Source: an uncultured Pelosinus sp.
GTDB taxonomy: Bacteria; Bacillota; Negativicutes; UMGS1260
DNA: 34,291 bases
Reading direction: 5' to 3'
Assembly: GCA_900550105.1 (NCBI GenBank)
Contig: URQW01000029.1
Coordinates: 1 to 34,291 of the forward strand
The position numbers and the translations under genes were made by a program. Shown in pieces: positions 15,896-24,602 of the stretch (its first letter is position 1; each line of letters starts with the position of its first letter). Under the pieces are notes generated by a model. It was given only the letters and a program-made list of their open reading frames with translations, made no database searches and was not told where the DNA came from.

Positions 15896-18800
15896 ATGGC
15901 TAACCTATTACAGGCTCATGGCGAAAATGCCATGTTGCTTCGCTCGCTTACTCTTGCCAATGATATGACTACAAAAGGCTATTTAGAAAAATTAAGCGTA
16001 GGGCAGCTTGCACCACTTACGGCAGAAGATAAAGATATTTTGATTGATGAGAATACAAAATTTTTTAATCTGACGAAGCTCGTAGTGAATAAAAATGAAA
16101 AATTGCTTGAGCAACTTGCTACCATTACCGATGTTGCTTATGCAGTCGGTGGCAGTATTGTAACTATTATTAAAAGTGATGGTAAAGAAATTGATTTTTA
16201 TATTGGGCTGGTAATTAAAAATTTTCGCGGAGCTGATCAGAACAGTCAGATAAAAGTTAACAGTGCTTTACAGGCTTTTGAGGGAGCTTTGCAAGGTAAT
16301 CTCGTTGGCTCTGAATTAACACCGCTTTCTGCAGAATATGTGAATGAGTTACAGCAGCAGTGTTTAAGTAGGAGTACGGCCAAAGCGATCTGTGCAATAT
16401 CAGGTGTTCCCGCATTTCGTGATGAAGTACATAAAGATCTATTGAGTCATGCACAGGGGATTGAGCATATGTTGGATGCCCTACATGACAAAAAGTACAC
16501 GATCATCTCTATTGCTGATCCAATAGTGCATAGCGAAATTGCACAAATGAAGCAGGGGTATGAGCTTATTTATTCACAATTAGCTACATTTCTTAAGCAG
16601 GAAGTCACCGTAAATGAGACAAACAGTTACACCTTATCTGCCACGCAAACGCAAAGCATCAGCGATAGTATTACGAAAGGTGTCGCCTTAACACAAACAA
16701 AAGCTAAGACTGAAGGGCACTCTTCGTCGATTGATGCAGGTATTAGTGTTAGCTTTTTTGTTGGTGCTAACTTTGGTGCTTCAACGGAGAAAAACTCTAG
16801 CCAAAGCAATAGCTGGGGCGAATCACGTAGTGAAAATGTGACTAATATGGCAGGTTTATCAAATACACGTAGTGTTGCAGCCGGAAAAAGCACAGGCAAT
16901 AGTCTGCAGTTAAGTTATGAAAATAGAAGTGTGAAATCTTTACTTGCAAAAATTGATGCACAACTGGAGCGGCTTGAAGTATGTGAAAATACAGGGGCTT
17001 TTTCTTGTGCAACTTATGTTACATCAGAAGACCGGAGTGTAGCTTTGGCAGCAGCAAGCAACTTTAATGCGGTTGTTCGGGGACAAGCTGCGTCGTTGCA
17101 GACCGCTTATATCAATTCTTGGTATAAGGAAACTCATACAAAACAGATTGCCGACTATTTGAAATACTTTACTCATCCTAAGTTTTCTTTGGAAACGTAC
17201 TATCCGTCCGGATTTGAAGGGGAATTGCGATTTACCCCAGCTGTTATTATGACAGAAAAAGAGGCAACGATGCTAATGGGTATACCACGCCAATCTGTAG
17301 CCGGATTGCCTGTGGTAGAAATGACACCTTTTGGTCGCAATATCGATCAAAAATTATTTTCAGATAGAAAAATAACATTAGGGAACCTTCATCATATGAG
17401 TCAAGATCAAGAAATTCCGGTTATTTTGGATTGCCAAAGTCTTGCAGCTCATACTTTTGTGACAGGATCTACTGGTGCAGGTAAATCAAATCTTGTATAT
17501 CAACTACTGGAAGAAGTGCAACGTCATCAAATTAAGTTTCTTGTTATTGAGCCTGCCAAAGGGGAATATAAGCATGTATTTGGCAATCAGAAAGATGTCA
17601 TGGTATTTGGCACAAATTCTCTTAAAACACCATTGCTGCGTATTAATCCTTTTCGCTTTCCTGCCGATATTCATGTATTAGAGCATATTGACAGATTGAT
17701 TGAAATTTTTAATGTTTGCTGGCCAATGTATGCGGCTATGCCTGCGGTATTAAAAGAAGCTGTGGAAAAAGCTTATGTTGTTGCCGGATGGGATTTGCGA
17801 AATTCTGTTAACTATTATGATGCAGAGTTATTTCCGACTTTTCCAGATCTTCTGACACAGCTTACTTTGGTCATTAGCGAATCAGCTTTTTCTCAAGAAG
17901 TAAAAAGTAACTATATGGGTGCTTTAGTGACTCGGATAAAATCATTGACAAATGGAATCAATGGAGAAATATTTACTTCTAACGAAATTGATAGTCGTAT
18001 TTTGTTTGATAGTAATGTGATTGTAGATATAAGCAGGGTTGCTTCAATCGAAACTAAGGCAATGATTATGGGGATATTGCTCATGCGTCTGCAAGAATAT
18101 CGGATCGCTGAAGGCGGTATGGGAAAATCCCTTCGTCATATTACTGTGTTGGAAGAAGCTCATAATTTACTGAAACTCACCTCAACAGAGCAATTTTCAG
18201 AAGGGGCGAATCTTTTGGGCAAATCGGTGGAGATGCTATCAAATGCAATTGCTGAGATGCGTACATATGGTGAAGGGTTTATTATTGTGGATCAGTCACC
18301 GAATATGCTCGATTTATCAGCTATAAGGAATACAAATACAAAAATAATTCTCAGGTTACCTGATCTGGCAGATCGAGAACTTGTTGGGCGGGCAGCCGGG
18401 CTTAATGATGGTCAAATTGCAGAATTGGCGAAACTTCCAACAGGAATTGCGGCTGTATATCAAAATAATTGGCTTGAGCCAGTGCTTTGTCATATTCATT
18501 CACATCATGCGGAGCCGATTGAATATAAGTTTAGTGGTAATAGTGCAGCCAAAGATACTTCTTTAGAGATTGACGTGATTCAATGCTTGCTTGGGCAGGC
18601 GCTTAAGGAAAATGTTGATATAGAGATTGATTTCTTAAAAGACAGAGTGCGGTGTTCCAATTTAGCAATGACAGTAAAGTCATCTGTATTAGAGGCATTA
18701 AAGTTAAAAAAAGAAACGAACTTCTCAATTATAGCACCTGCTATTTGTGGGTTACTGCGCGGCGAAGAGTTGATTACTTATGCAAGGATAGCAAAAAATA

Positions 18801-18970
18801 TTGATGAATGGAATCACCTCTTACTGGAAAAGGTTCACTTTCCAGTAATGACACTGGAAGAAAAGTATCAGAGCTTGGTGCTGTTTTGTTTTGTATCGGA
18901 AAGATATAAAACTACAGATACAGAGAGACTTGATTCTTGGTTAAGACACATGGAAGGAAGGTTGTTTTAA
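15896..18970 (+). CDS. HerA/FtsK-superfamily ATPase (DUF87 type) with Ser/Gly-rich insert
   Basis: A 1024-aa protein. The C-terminal half is a HerA-type hexameric translocase: Walker A GSTGAGKS (524-531), the strand LVIEPAKGEYK, Walker B ITVLEEAH (749-756), a sensor-like FIIVDQSP and the arginine finger in IILRLPDLADREL (about R820). The N-terminal 500 residues differ from the short HAS barrel of archaeal HerA: a mixed alpha/beta region, then a low-complexity Ser/Thr/Gly/Asn-rich stretch at about 245-337, then helices. Family members move DNA, usually with a nuclease partner (NurA, Sir2, DUF4297), in repair or phage defence. GAGGTG is 6 nt upstream of the ATG. Its TAA overlaps the ATG of the LHH nuclease gene, so the two are translationally coupled. 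Confidence 0.85.
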   Translation: MANLLQAHGENAMLLRSLTLANDMTTKGYLEKLSVGQLAPLTAEDKDILIDENTKFFNLTKLVVNKNEKLLEQLATITDVAYAVGGSIVTIIKSDGKEIDFYIGLVIKNFRGADQNSQIKVNSALQAFEGALQGNLVGSELTPLSAEYVNELQQQCLSRSTAKAICAISGVPAFRDEVHKDLLSHAQGIEHMLDALHDKKYTIISIADPIVHSEIAQMKQGYELIYSQLATFLKQEVTVNETNSYTLSATQTQSISDSITKGVALTQTKAKTEGHSSSIDAGISVSFFVGANFGASTEKNSSQSNSWGESRSENVTNMAGLSNTRSVAAGKSTGNSLQLSYENRSVKSLLAKIDAQLERLEVCENTGAFSCATYVTSEDRSVALAAASNFNAVVRGQAASLQTAYINSWYKETHTKQIADYLKYFTHPKFSLETYYPSGFEGELRFTPAVIMTEKEATMLMGIPRQSVAGLPVVEMTPFGRNIDQKLFSDRKITLGNLHHMSQDQEIPVILDCQSLAAHTFVTGSTGAGKSNLVYQLLEEVQRHQIKFLVIEPAKGEYKHVFGNQKDVMVFGTNSLKTPLLRINPFRFPADIHVLEHIDRLIEIFNVCWPMYAAMPAVLKEAVEKAYVVAGWDLRNSVNYYDAELFPTFPDLLTQLTLVISESAFSQEVKSNYMGALVTRIKSLTNGINGEIFTSNEIDSRILFDSNVIVDISRVASIETKAMIMGILLMRLQEYRIAEGGMGKSLRHITVLEEAHNLLKLTSTEQFSEGANLLGKSVEMLSNAIAEMRTYGEGFIIVDQSPNMLDLSAIRNTNTKIILRLPDLADRELVGRAAGLNDGQIAELAKLPTGIAAVYQNNWLEPVLCHIHSHHAEPIEYKFSGNSAAKDTSLEIDVIQCLLGQALKENVDIEIDFLKDRVRCSNLAMTVKSSVLEALKLKKETNFSIIAPAICGLLRGEELITYARIAKNIDEWNHLLLEKVHFPVMTLEEKYQSLVLFCFVSERYKTTDTERLDSWLRHMEGRLF

Positions 18971-19539
18971 TGGATTTTTTACATAGCACCTTCAAAGAAA
19001 TACAAAAACCGGAAGTTAGACGCAGTGAATTGTCTGAGTGTAAAGAAATGCCTTTGCCGGGAGCTGATAATAAGTTTCATGGAGAAGTGCAACAAAAAGA
19101 AAGTCTTTCACTTTTCGAAAAAACGGTTGTGAAATTTGAACAAACAAGTTGGTCATTTAATACGATAGAGCATATTGATACAATGGAAGAATATGAAGTG
19201 TATAAAGAAGCTGGATTAGAGCAGAAGCAGGTCGGAGATAAAGTCGGACTAGTAAGAGATGATATTGACTTTTCGCAAAAAGATGAATTTGGACGAACTA
19301 ATGAGGAAAGAATTGACGCAAACTTGTCGCCTCTTAATAAAAATGGTGAAACGATTGAACTACACCATGTGGGACAAAAAGCGGATAGCCCTTTTGCAGA
19401 ACTAACTCGCGACGAACATCGTGGTGCAGGCAATGATACGGTTCTTCATGACAAAACTATTAAGAGTGAAATTGACAGGGGAGAATTTCAGCAAGAAAAA
19501 ATAGAATACTGGAAAACAAGAAAAGAAATGGAGGCTTAG
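18970..19539 (+). CDS. Small LHH-family nuclease (HNH/EndoVII-like toxin domain)
   Basis: A 189-aa protein whose C-terminal half is a Tox-LHH nuclease: DEFGRTNEERIDANLSP leads into IELHHVGQ (H132, H133) and then SPFAELTRDEHRGAGND, the standard metal-binding histidines of this HNH-like toxin fold. The N-terminal 70 residues lack a signal peptide, LXG/WXG helix or repeat region, so this is not a classic secreted polymorphic toxin but a compact nuclease. The start ATG overlaps the HerA stop (TAATG) with GGAAGG about 9 nt upstream. A SUKH immunity gene follows after 3 bp. Likely role: an intracellular DNase effector delivered or loaded by the HerA ATPase and kept in check by the SUKH protein. The coupling is inference. 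Confidence 0.8.
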   Translation: MDFLHSTFKEIQKPEVRRSELSECKEMPLPGADNKFHGEVQQKESLSLFEKTVVKFEQTSWSFNTIEHIDTMEEYEVYKEAGLEQKQVGDKVGLVRDDIDFSQKDEFGRTNEERIDANLSPLNKNGETIELHHVGQKADSPFAELTRDEHRGAGNDTVLHDKTIKSEIDRGEFQQEKIEYWKTRKEMEA

Positions 19540-19542
19540 CTT

Positions 19543-19944
19543 GTGAATGATTTATTGCAAGTAATCAGAAATCTTCGTGGGATATTGTATTTAAAAGGGG
19601 CCTCAGATGAAGATATTACTGCTGCTGAACATGCGCTTCGATTAGAATTTGCCGCAGAGTATAAACAGTACGTAAAAGCGTTTGGATGTATTGCTTTTGG
19701 CAACCATGAATTTACCGGCTTAAATACTTCAGAACGTTTGAGCGTAGTTGCAGTAACCCGTTTTGAGAGAAAAAACAATTCGAGTATTTTTCCTGCTAAT
19801 ATGTATGTGGTAGAAACTCTAAATGATGGTGATAATATTGTTTTGCAAAATTTGGATGGTGAAATTTATATGATTGATAGGGCGGTAGGTGAATGCAAAA
19901 AGATTTCTGGTTCACTGTCGGATTACATAAGTTCAATAAAATGA
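19543..19944 (+). CDS. SUKH (SMI1/KNR4) family immunity protein
   Basis: A 133-aa protein with the SUKH/SMI1-KNR4 layout: an N-terminal helix pair (ASDEDITAAEHALRLEFAAEYKQYVKAFGCIAFGNHEFTG, about residues 20-58) where A-E-..-L-G-..-P/A-..-YK is the family signature, then beta-strands MYVVETLNDGDNIVLQNLDGEIYMID and a terminal helix. SUKH proteins neutralise nuclease toxins of polymorphic toxin systems by direct binding. The GTG start has GGAGG 8 nt upstream. It lies 3 bp after the LHH nuclease gene, the canonical toxin-immunity order. It is the last gene of the WYL-led operon. Confidence 0.85.
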   Translation: MNDLLQVIRNLRGILYLKGASDEDITAAEHALRLEFAAEYKQYVKAFGCIAFGNHEFTGLNTSERLSVVAVTRFERKNNSSIFPANMYVVETLNDGDNIVLQNLDGEIYMIDRAVGECKKISGSLSDYISSIK

Positions 19945-20087
19945 AGCAATAACTGTTTGACGTAATTTATATTAAATTAAGAGCGGTAAGCTTATAGGCG
20001 ATACATGGGAATTTTATTTTTCATTGATTTCAAAGAAGGTATAAGAAGTTTTCGCGTTTACTAGATAAATAAGCGGGGGCGCATTCT

Positions 20088-21743
20088 ATGACGTTATCTT
20101 ACATAGATATTTTAGATTTAATTCGTAAAGCGTGGGAGAGGCAGAAAGCCGGTGATTCACATCTTGCCTTGGAGTTGATGGAGCAAGGAATGGCTAAAAC
20201 AGCTGATGGTTATTTAGCTTATAACTATGGCTGTTTGTTAGCAGAGATGAATTACTGGCAGGAAGCACAGGCAAAACTTTTATATGCAATAGAAAATTTA
20301 TCATTAGTTGAGTATAGAGCAAAGGCAATTGAGAAAAGCAAAGAAGTTGCTAAAAAAATAGGCCAAATTAATAGTTGTGTTGCTTCCGAGTCCTTTTTGA
20401 CTAGTGTCCAAGTCAAAAACTTATTTCATAAACATAATCATACGATTTGTTTAGATAAAGGAGAAAATGGCGAGGCAGCATGTGTGATCTCTGCACCCAA
20501 TGGGTATGGGAAGACTGCAATGTTAAAAATTATCAAAGCGTTTTTTGATGGTGATTTTTCGGCTTTTGCTCGTATCTTCTTTTCAGAAGCAAAATTTTCT
20601 TTTTCAGATGGTAACGTAGTCGTGATTCGGCAGGAAAACAATAGTGATACTCTATATGTAGAGTTATTGGCGGAAGATGGAATATTATTAAAAGAGCAGC
20701 ACTTAAAAATACAGCGATTTGCACAGACCCAAAATCCAGTGAATCTTGTCAGCCGTTATGTACCACAATTTGTTCGTACTGCCGATTATTTTTGGTGGGA
20801 TTCTTATCGCAAAATGACTGTAGACTTTGATTATATTTGTCGCCATCATGGTACTGAGCTTTATAAAACGATACTGAGGGAGTTACATCAGCCTGAAGAG
20901 TGGCTTCTGCAACGAATCATGGCTCAACATGTTCTTTTTATTAATACGGAGAGATTAATGAGACGGCGCAATGAAACTGCGCCACGAGCTGTTTCTACAT
21001 TTTTAGATAGCAATGCAAGTTATGGGATCGCAGTTGAAGAAGACGCTCGCCTGATGAATGATTTCTTTTATCAAGTGATGGAAAAAGTGTACAAGATGTG
21101 GACTGCACATAGTGCTAATTATGTGAAAAGTTACTTACAGCAGTTTCCTTGTGAGGATAGTCTCGACAAAAGTCAAATAACACGTAGATATAGACGACTT
21201 ATTCGGCAAAAAAATGTGTTGGAGCGTTTGGAATTTCGGTTTGACAATTTGTTTACGATGCCGGAATTTATAGTTAATGATCAGACCGCGCTGATGGCAT
21301 TACAACTCTTTTTGGAACAGGTTGAAGAGATCATGAAACCTGCAATGTCTTTTGCTAAAGATGTTTATAAATTAAAGAGACTGGTGAATGCTCGTTTGGT
21401 AGGGAAATTGTTCTTAGTATCTCCTCAATACGGATTTCAAATCTATGACCAGGAAACGCAGAACACCATTGGGTTGCGTCACTTATCGGCGGGCGAACAA
21501 AACCAGATTGTTCTCTTTTTTGAACTGTTATTTAATACATATCGAAAAACGCTTGTTCTGATTGATGAGCCTGAGCTATCGCTTCATGTGGCTTGGCAGA
21601 GAGCTTTTTTACCGGATCTGTTGGAAATTGCTAGACAGAAAGGTTTTTATGCAATGATAGCGACGCATTCGCCATCAATCATTAATGATCGTTGGGATTT
21701 AAATCAAGATTTAAGTGTGGATGATGAGAATGACAACAATTAA
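20088..21743 (+). CDS. ariA: AAA ATPase of a PARIS-type anti-phage system (AriA-like)
   Basis: A 551-aa ABC/SMC-type AAA ATPase (AAA_15/AAA_21, OLD-like). Walker A is PNGYGKT (137-143), the signature LSAGEQ (466-471), Walker B LVLIDEPELSL (489-499, D493/E494) and the H-loop ATHSPS (H527). The first 100 or so residues form TPR-like helices (LALELMEQGMAKTADGYLAY, EAQAKLLYAIENL) and may be a sensor or scaffold. With the overlapping DUF4435 gene it matches PARIS, in which AriA assembles a cage that holds AriB and releases it when it senses an anti-restriction or other phage protein. The 143-bp upstream gap holds no convincing promoter. Other ATPase-TOPRIM pairs (OLD-like) are the alternative. Confidence 0.75.
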   Translation: MTLSYIDILDLIRKAWERQKAGDSHLALELMEQGMAKTADGYLAYNYGCLLAEMNYWQEAQAKLLYAIENLSLVEYRAKAIEKSKEVAKKIGQINSCVASESFLTSVQVKNLFHKHNHTICLDKGENGEAACVISAPNGYGKTAMLKIIKAFFDGDFSAFARIFFSEAKFSFSDGNVVVIRQENNSDTLYVELLAEDGILLKEQHLKIQRFAQTQNPVNLVSRYVPQFVRTADYFWWDSYRKMTVDFDYICRHHGTELYKTILRELHQPEEWLLQRIMAQHVLFINTERLMRRRNETAPRAVSTFLDSNASYGIAVEEDARLMNDFFYQVMEKVYKMWTAHSANYVKSYLQQFPCEDSLDKSQITRRYRRLIRQKNVLERLEFRFDNLFTMPEFIVNDQTALMALQLFLEQVEEIMKPAMSFAKDVYKLKRLVNARLVGKLFLVSPQYGFQIYDQETQNTIGLRHLSAGEQNQIVLFFELLFNTYRKTLVLIDEPELSLHVAWQRAFLPDLLEIARQKGFYAMIATHSPSIINDRWDLNQDLSVDDENDNN

Positions 21744-22629
21744 AGCCAAGGCATTAAAAGAAGAGAAAAGAAGTTTAGGTAGTGAAATTGTTCTATTGGC
21801 GCGACATTCAAACGTTGCATGGGTCGTTGTTGTGGAGGGCGCGACAGATAAGCAGGTTTTCGATCGTATGGTTTTAAAAACAACAGAAGTTGTAGCCGGA
21901 GATGCGGAAAAAGGGGGTAAGGCAAGTGTTGTAGAAGCTTTGCGAATTGCCCAAGGTGCTTCATGTAAAAATGTTTTAGGAATTATTGATGCTGATTTTG
22001 AAAATGTGGATAAAACAAATACAAAAAAGAAATTTTCGTTAGAAAATCTGTTTATGACAGATACACATGATTTGGAAACGATGATTATTGTGGCAACTGG
22101 TTTGTTAGCGTTAGAAGAAGGGATTACAGGGTGTTTTGGCACAGCCTGTTGGAAAAAGTGCTTTTTGTATTTTCAGTGTAATTGTTCTGCAAAACTATCA
22201 CATCTTGTGAATGAACTTTTACAGGTTGCTTGGTTGATCGGATACGGAGCCTATTTATCCGAAAAAAATCAATGGCGTATTTCATTTAGAGATATTAACG
22301 TACCATCGTATATGAAGGGGACACAGGTTGACATAGGAAAAATAGTTGACTTTTTTTGCCGAGGCTACCCTTCGCAAATAAAGAATGAGATGAAAAAAGA
22401 GTTAGAACAGGCGTATGAACAGTTTGGCAAAAAGGACAAATGGCAAATTATTTCGGGGCATCAATTAAGTAAGATTGTTTCTGAGTGGTTTCAAAGCAAT
22501 CAAAATAGTGCCAAGCTGTTTGAACGTCTGTTAAGAGATAGCTTCACAATACGAGATTTTCGTACTACAAGATTATATCAAGAAATTTATGATTGGCAGC
22601 AAAAGCTAGGGCGGGGAAGAAGCTTTTGA
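21721..22629 (+). CDS. ariB: DUF4435 TOPRIM-type effector of PARIS (AriB-like)
   Basis: A 302-aa protein with the TOPRIM-like core of DUF4435: the catalytic glutamate in VVVEGATDKQVF (E39, D43) and the metal-binding GIIDADFE (D90, D92), followed by SLENLFMTDTHDLETMI, a typical DUF4435 stretch. In characterised PARIS systems AriB is a nuclease that cleaves host tRNA after release from AriA and causes growth arrest. The gene overlaps the ATPase gene by 23 bp or so, a sign of translational coupling; ATGs at 21721, 21724 and 21730 are all possible and no strong site chooses between them. The C-terminal half is helical. Confidence 0.75.
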   Translation: MMRMTTIKAKALKEEKRSLGSEIVLLARHSNVAWVVVVEGATDKQVFDRMVLKTTEVVAGDAEKGGKASVVEALRIAQGASCKNVLGIIDADFENVDKTNTKKKFSLENLFMTDTHDLETMIIVATGLLALEEGITGCFGTACWKKCFLYFQCNCSAKLSHLVNELLQVAWLIGYGAYLSEKNQWRISFRDINVPSYMKGTQVDIGKIVDFFCRGYPSQIKNEMKKELEQAYEQFGKKDKWQIISGHQLSKIVSEWFQSNQNSAKLFERLLRDSFTIRDFRTTRLYQEIYDWQQKLGRGRSF

Positions 22630-22762
22630 ATAACAGGTTATGGATAATATTTTCTTTTACATTGCGGTGTAGGGCGTATCGGTTTTAAGACCTTAAGGAA
22701 CATAATTACTCATAAATAAAAAGCGGTAGTGAAAGTTCAATTACTAACTATAAGAGGTGCAT

Positions 22763-24037
22763 ATGAATACTTCTTTTATTAAAAATTTATCGAAGCAGCA
22801 GATAATGCTTGCTGTTTGTATGATTATTGGGATAACTATAGCAAGTGGTTATTATTTTTACTGGATGAGAACACCTGAATATTCATTAAAATTAATACAA
22901 GAGTCGTTAAAAAATCATGATCTCGATCAATTCAAAAAACATGTGGATATTGATAGCTTACTATCACAGACGATTGATGATGTATTAGAAGAAGCCGGAA
23001 AAAATAAGAATGATAATGATGTTTTTATGTCAGGATTGGCGCAACTAGTGAAACCTAACATTATTGCGGTTGTGAAAGAAAAAGTTTTTTATTTTGTTGA
23101 AAATGGAAATGATAGAAAGAAAGAAGCCAGTAAATCACAGGCTGGATCTAGTTTGTCTAATAAAGATAAAAAGGACGCTTTTACAAATCAGACTGTTGAT
23201 AAAATTTTTGATTATCAATCCTTAGAGTTTCAAGGCATTGATTATACTCGTAAAGAGGGAAAAGTTGCGACTGTTGGACTTGGACTAAAGTATAAGCAAT
23301 CGGCAGAGAAAATTACGCTTGAGATAAAAATGAGAGAGCTTCAAGATGGTACTTGGCAGGTGATGGAGCTTGTTAATCTTAGAGATGTTTTAAAACAAAT
23401 TGACAAAGCGAAATATGCTTACTATAGCACTCATCCTTCTAGTAGCAAGGCGATACAAGTAACAGACCAAGAATATAAAGATGAAATTTGTACATTAGCA
23501 TATCCTAAGGTTGATATTACAGAGAATCGGCAAGCGGAAGAAAAAATAAATGGAGTTATTCAAGATCGTGTGGATAAAGCCATTGAAGCCGGGAAAAAAC
23601 TGAGCAAAATGGAAAAATCGCGCTTTGGCGCTTACTCCGTAAAATTAAGCTATAAAGTATCTGTTAATGATGATAAATTATATAGCATAGTGATAGAACG
23701 TTATTCTTATACTGGCGGCGCCCACGGCATGCTCTCAAAAGAGGGCTTAGTTTTTGATGCAAAAACAGGTGAGGTATTAAAGTGGTCCGATATGTACCCT
23801 AGTATCGATGAGCAACGACGTTCGGCTATGAATCAGTCTATTGTAAAACAAAGCCTGGAAGATAGGAAGAAAGATATTTTTAAGCCATTTAAAGGTGTAA
23901 ATGTAGATAAAGGGTTGAATTTTTATGTGAATGATAGCTATAAGCCCGTTCTTATTTTTCAGCCATATGAAATCGGTCCGTTTTCATCAGGTGCTCTAGA
24001 ATTTGAAATGCCTCAAACTGTATATGGCTTTGAATGA
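22763..24037 (+). CDS. Membrane-anchored DUF2939-like/DUF3298 (RsiV C-domain-like) protein
   Basis: A 424-aa protein with a single N-terminal membrane anchor (about residues 14-34, IMLAVCMIIGITIASGYYFY) and the rest predicted outside the cell. Residues 37 to about 220 look like DUF2939 (YSLKLIQESLKNHDLDQFKKHVDIDSLL). The last 180 residues carry the DUF4163/DUF3298 pattern: YPKVDITENRQAEEKIN, YSYTGGAHG, the FDAKTGEVLKWSDMY strand and FQPYEIGPFSSG. The same C-domain in the anti-sigma factor RsiV binds lysozyme, so a cell-wall-stress or lysin-sensing role can be imagined; no sigma factor is adjacent. I chose ATG 22763 (AAGAGG 6 nt upstream) over an in-frame GTG at 22757. It has its own 130-bp upstream region. 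Confidence 0.7.
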   Translation: MNTSFIKNLSKQQIMLAVCMIIGITIASGYYFYWMRTPEYSLKLIQESLKNHDLDQFKKHVDIDSLLSQTIDDVLEEAGKNKNDNDVFMSGLAQLVKPNIIAVVKEKVFYFVENGNDRKKEASKSQAGSSLSNKDKKDAFTNQTVDKIFDYQSLEFQGIDYTRKEGKVATVGLGLKYKQSAEKITLEIKMRELQDGTWQVMELVNLRDVLKQIDKAKYAYYSTHPSSSKAIQVTDQEYKDEICTLAYPKVDITENRQAEEKINGVIQDRVDKAIEAGKKLSKMEKSRFGAYSVKLSYKVSVNDDKLYSIVIERYSYTGGAHGMLSKEGLVFDAKTGEVLKWSDMYPSIDEQRRSAMNQSIVKQSLEDRKKDIFKPFKGVNVDKGLNFYVNDSYKPVLIFQPYEIGPFSSGALEFEMPQTVYGFE

Positions 24038-24089
24038 TATTAAGGAAGTCTTTTGTAAATGGATGAGTAGTATATTTCAGGTGAGATAA

Positions 24090-24218
24090 AAAGATATAGG
24101 AGCCGGTATTCACGAAGCGTTAACCTATATGGAATTTCCTTTCGAGCAGTGGATAAGAATTCAAACCAATAATGCCATCGAGAGATTAAATAGGGAGATT
24201 CGACGCCCTGAGAAGTAA
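24090..24218 (+). pseudogene. IS256-family transposase, C-terminal fragment
   Basis: Between in-frame stops at 24087 and 24216 the translation contains LTYMEFPFEQWIRIQTNN and then AIERLNREIRR, the highly conserved end of the IS256/Mutator transposase catalytic domain (usually IRTTNAIERLNREIRRR). Everything upstream of it and the normal C-terminal tail is missing, so this is a dead remnant. Confidence 0.75.
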
Positions 24219-24602
24219 GTATTCCCGTTTTTGTTAAAATCGTTGGATATGGCAAATAGCAGTTACTATTATCAAAAGCAGTCGATGCAAAGGGAAGATA
24301 AATATCAATCAGTAAGGAAACTCATAAAAAAATATTTTATAGAGTATAAACAACGATATGGATATCGTCGTACTCACAGTTTGCTAAAAAGAGATGGGAT
24401 AGTTATTTCAGAAAAAGTTATCCGCCGAATTATGACAGAGGAAAGACTCTTCGTAGAAGTTAAATGGCACAAAAAATATAATTGTTATCAGGGAGAAATT
24501 TCTCCAGCGGTAGAAAATATTAAGAAGTCAGGCGTATTGAATGTTGCAATAAATATGTTATCCAATTATAAAAAAGAGAGGATTTGGACTAGCTCTTACT
24601 AA
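24219..24602 (+). pseudogene. IS3-family transposase OrfB, N-terminal fragment
   Basis: The reading frame directly after the IS256 fragment's stop gives FLLKSLDMANSSYYYQKQ and RYGYRRTHSLLKRDGIVISE followed by KKYNCYQGEISPAVENI. These are the N-terminal region and HTH_21 segment of IS3-group (IS3/IS150) OrfB. The homology ends before the DDE catalytic core and the tail to the stop at 24602 does not match. It is truncated at both ends; no terminal inverted repeats are evident. Confidence 0.75.

Noticed and set aside
18970..19944. Classic secreted polymorphic toxin (LXG/T7SS) module
   Set aside because: The LHH protein has no LXG/WXG helix, signal peptide or long repeat region, and no secretion genes are near; a compact intracellular nuclease fits better.
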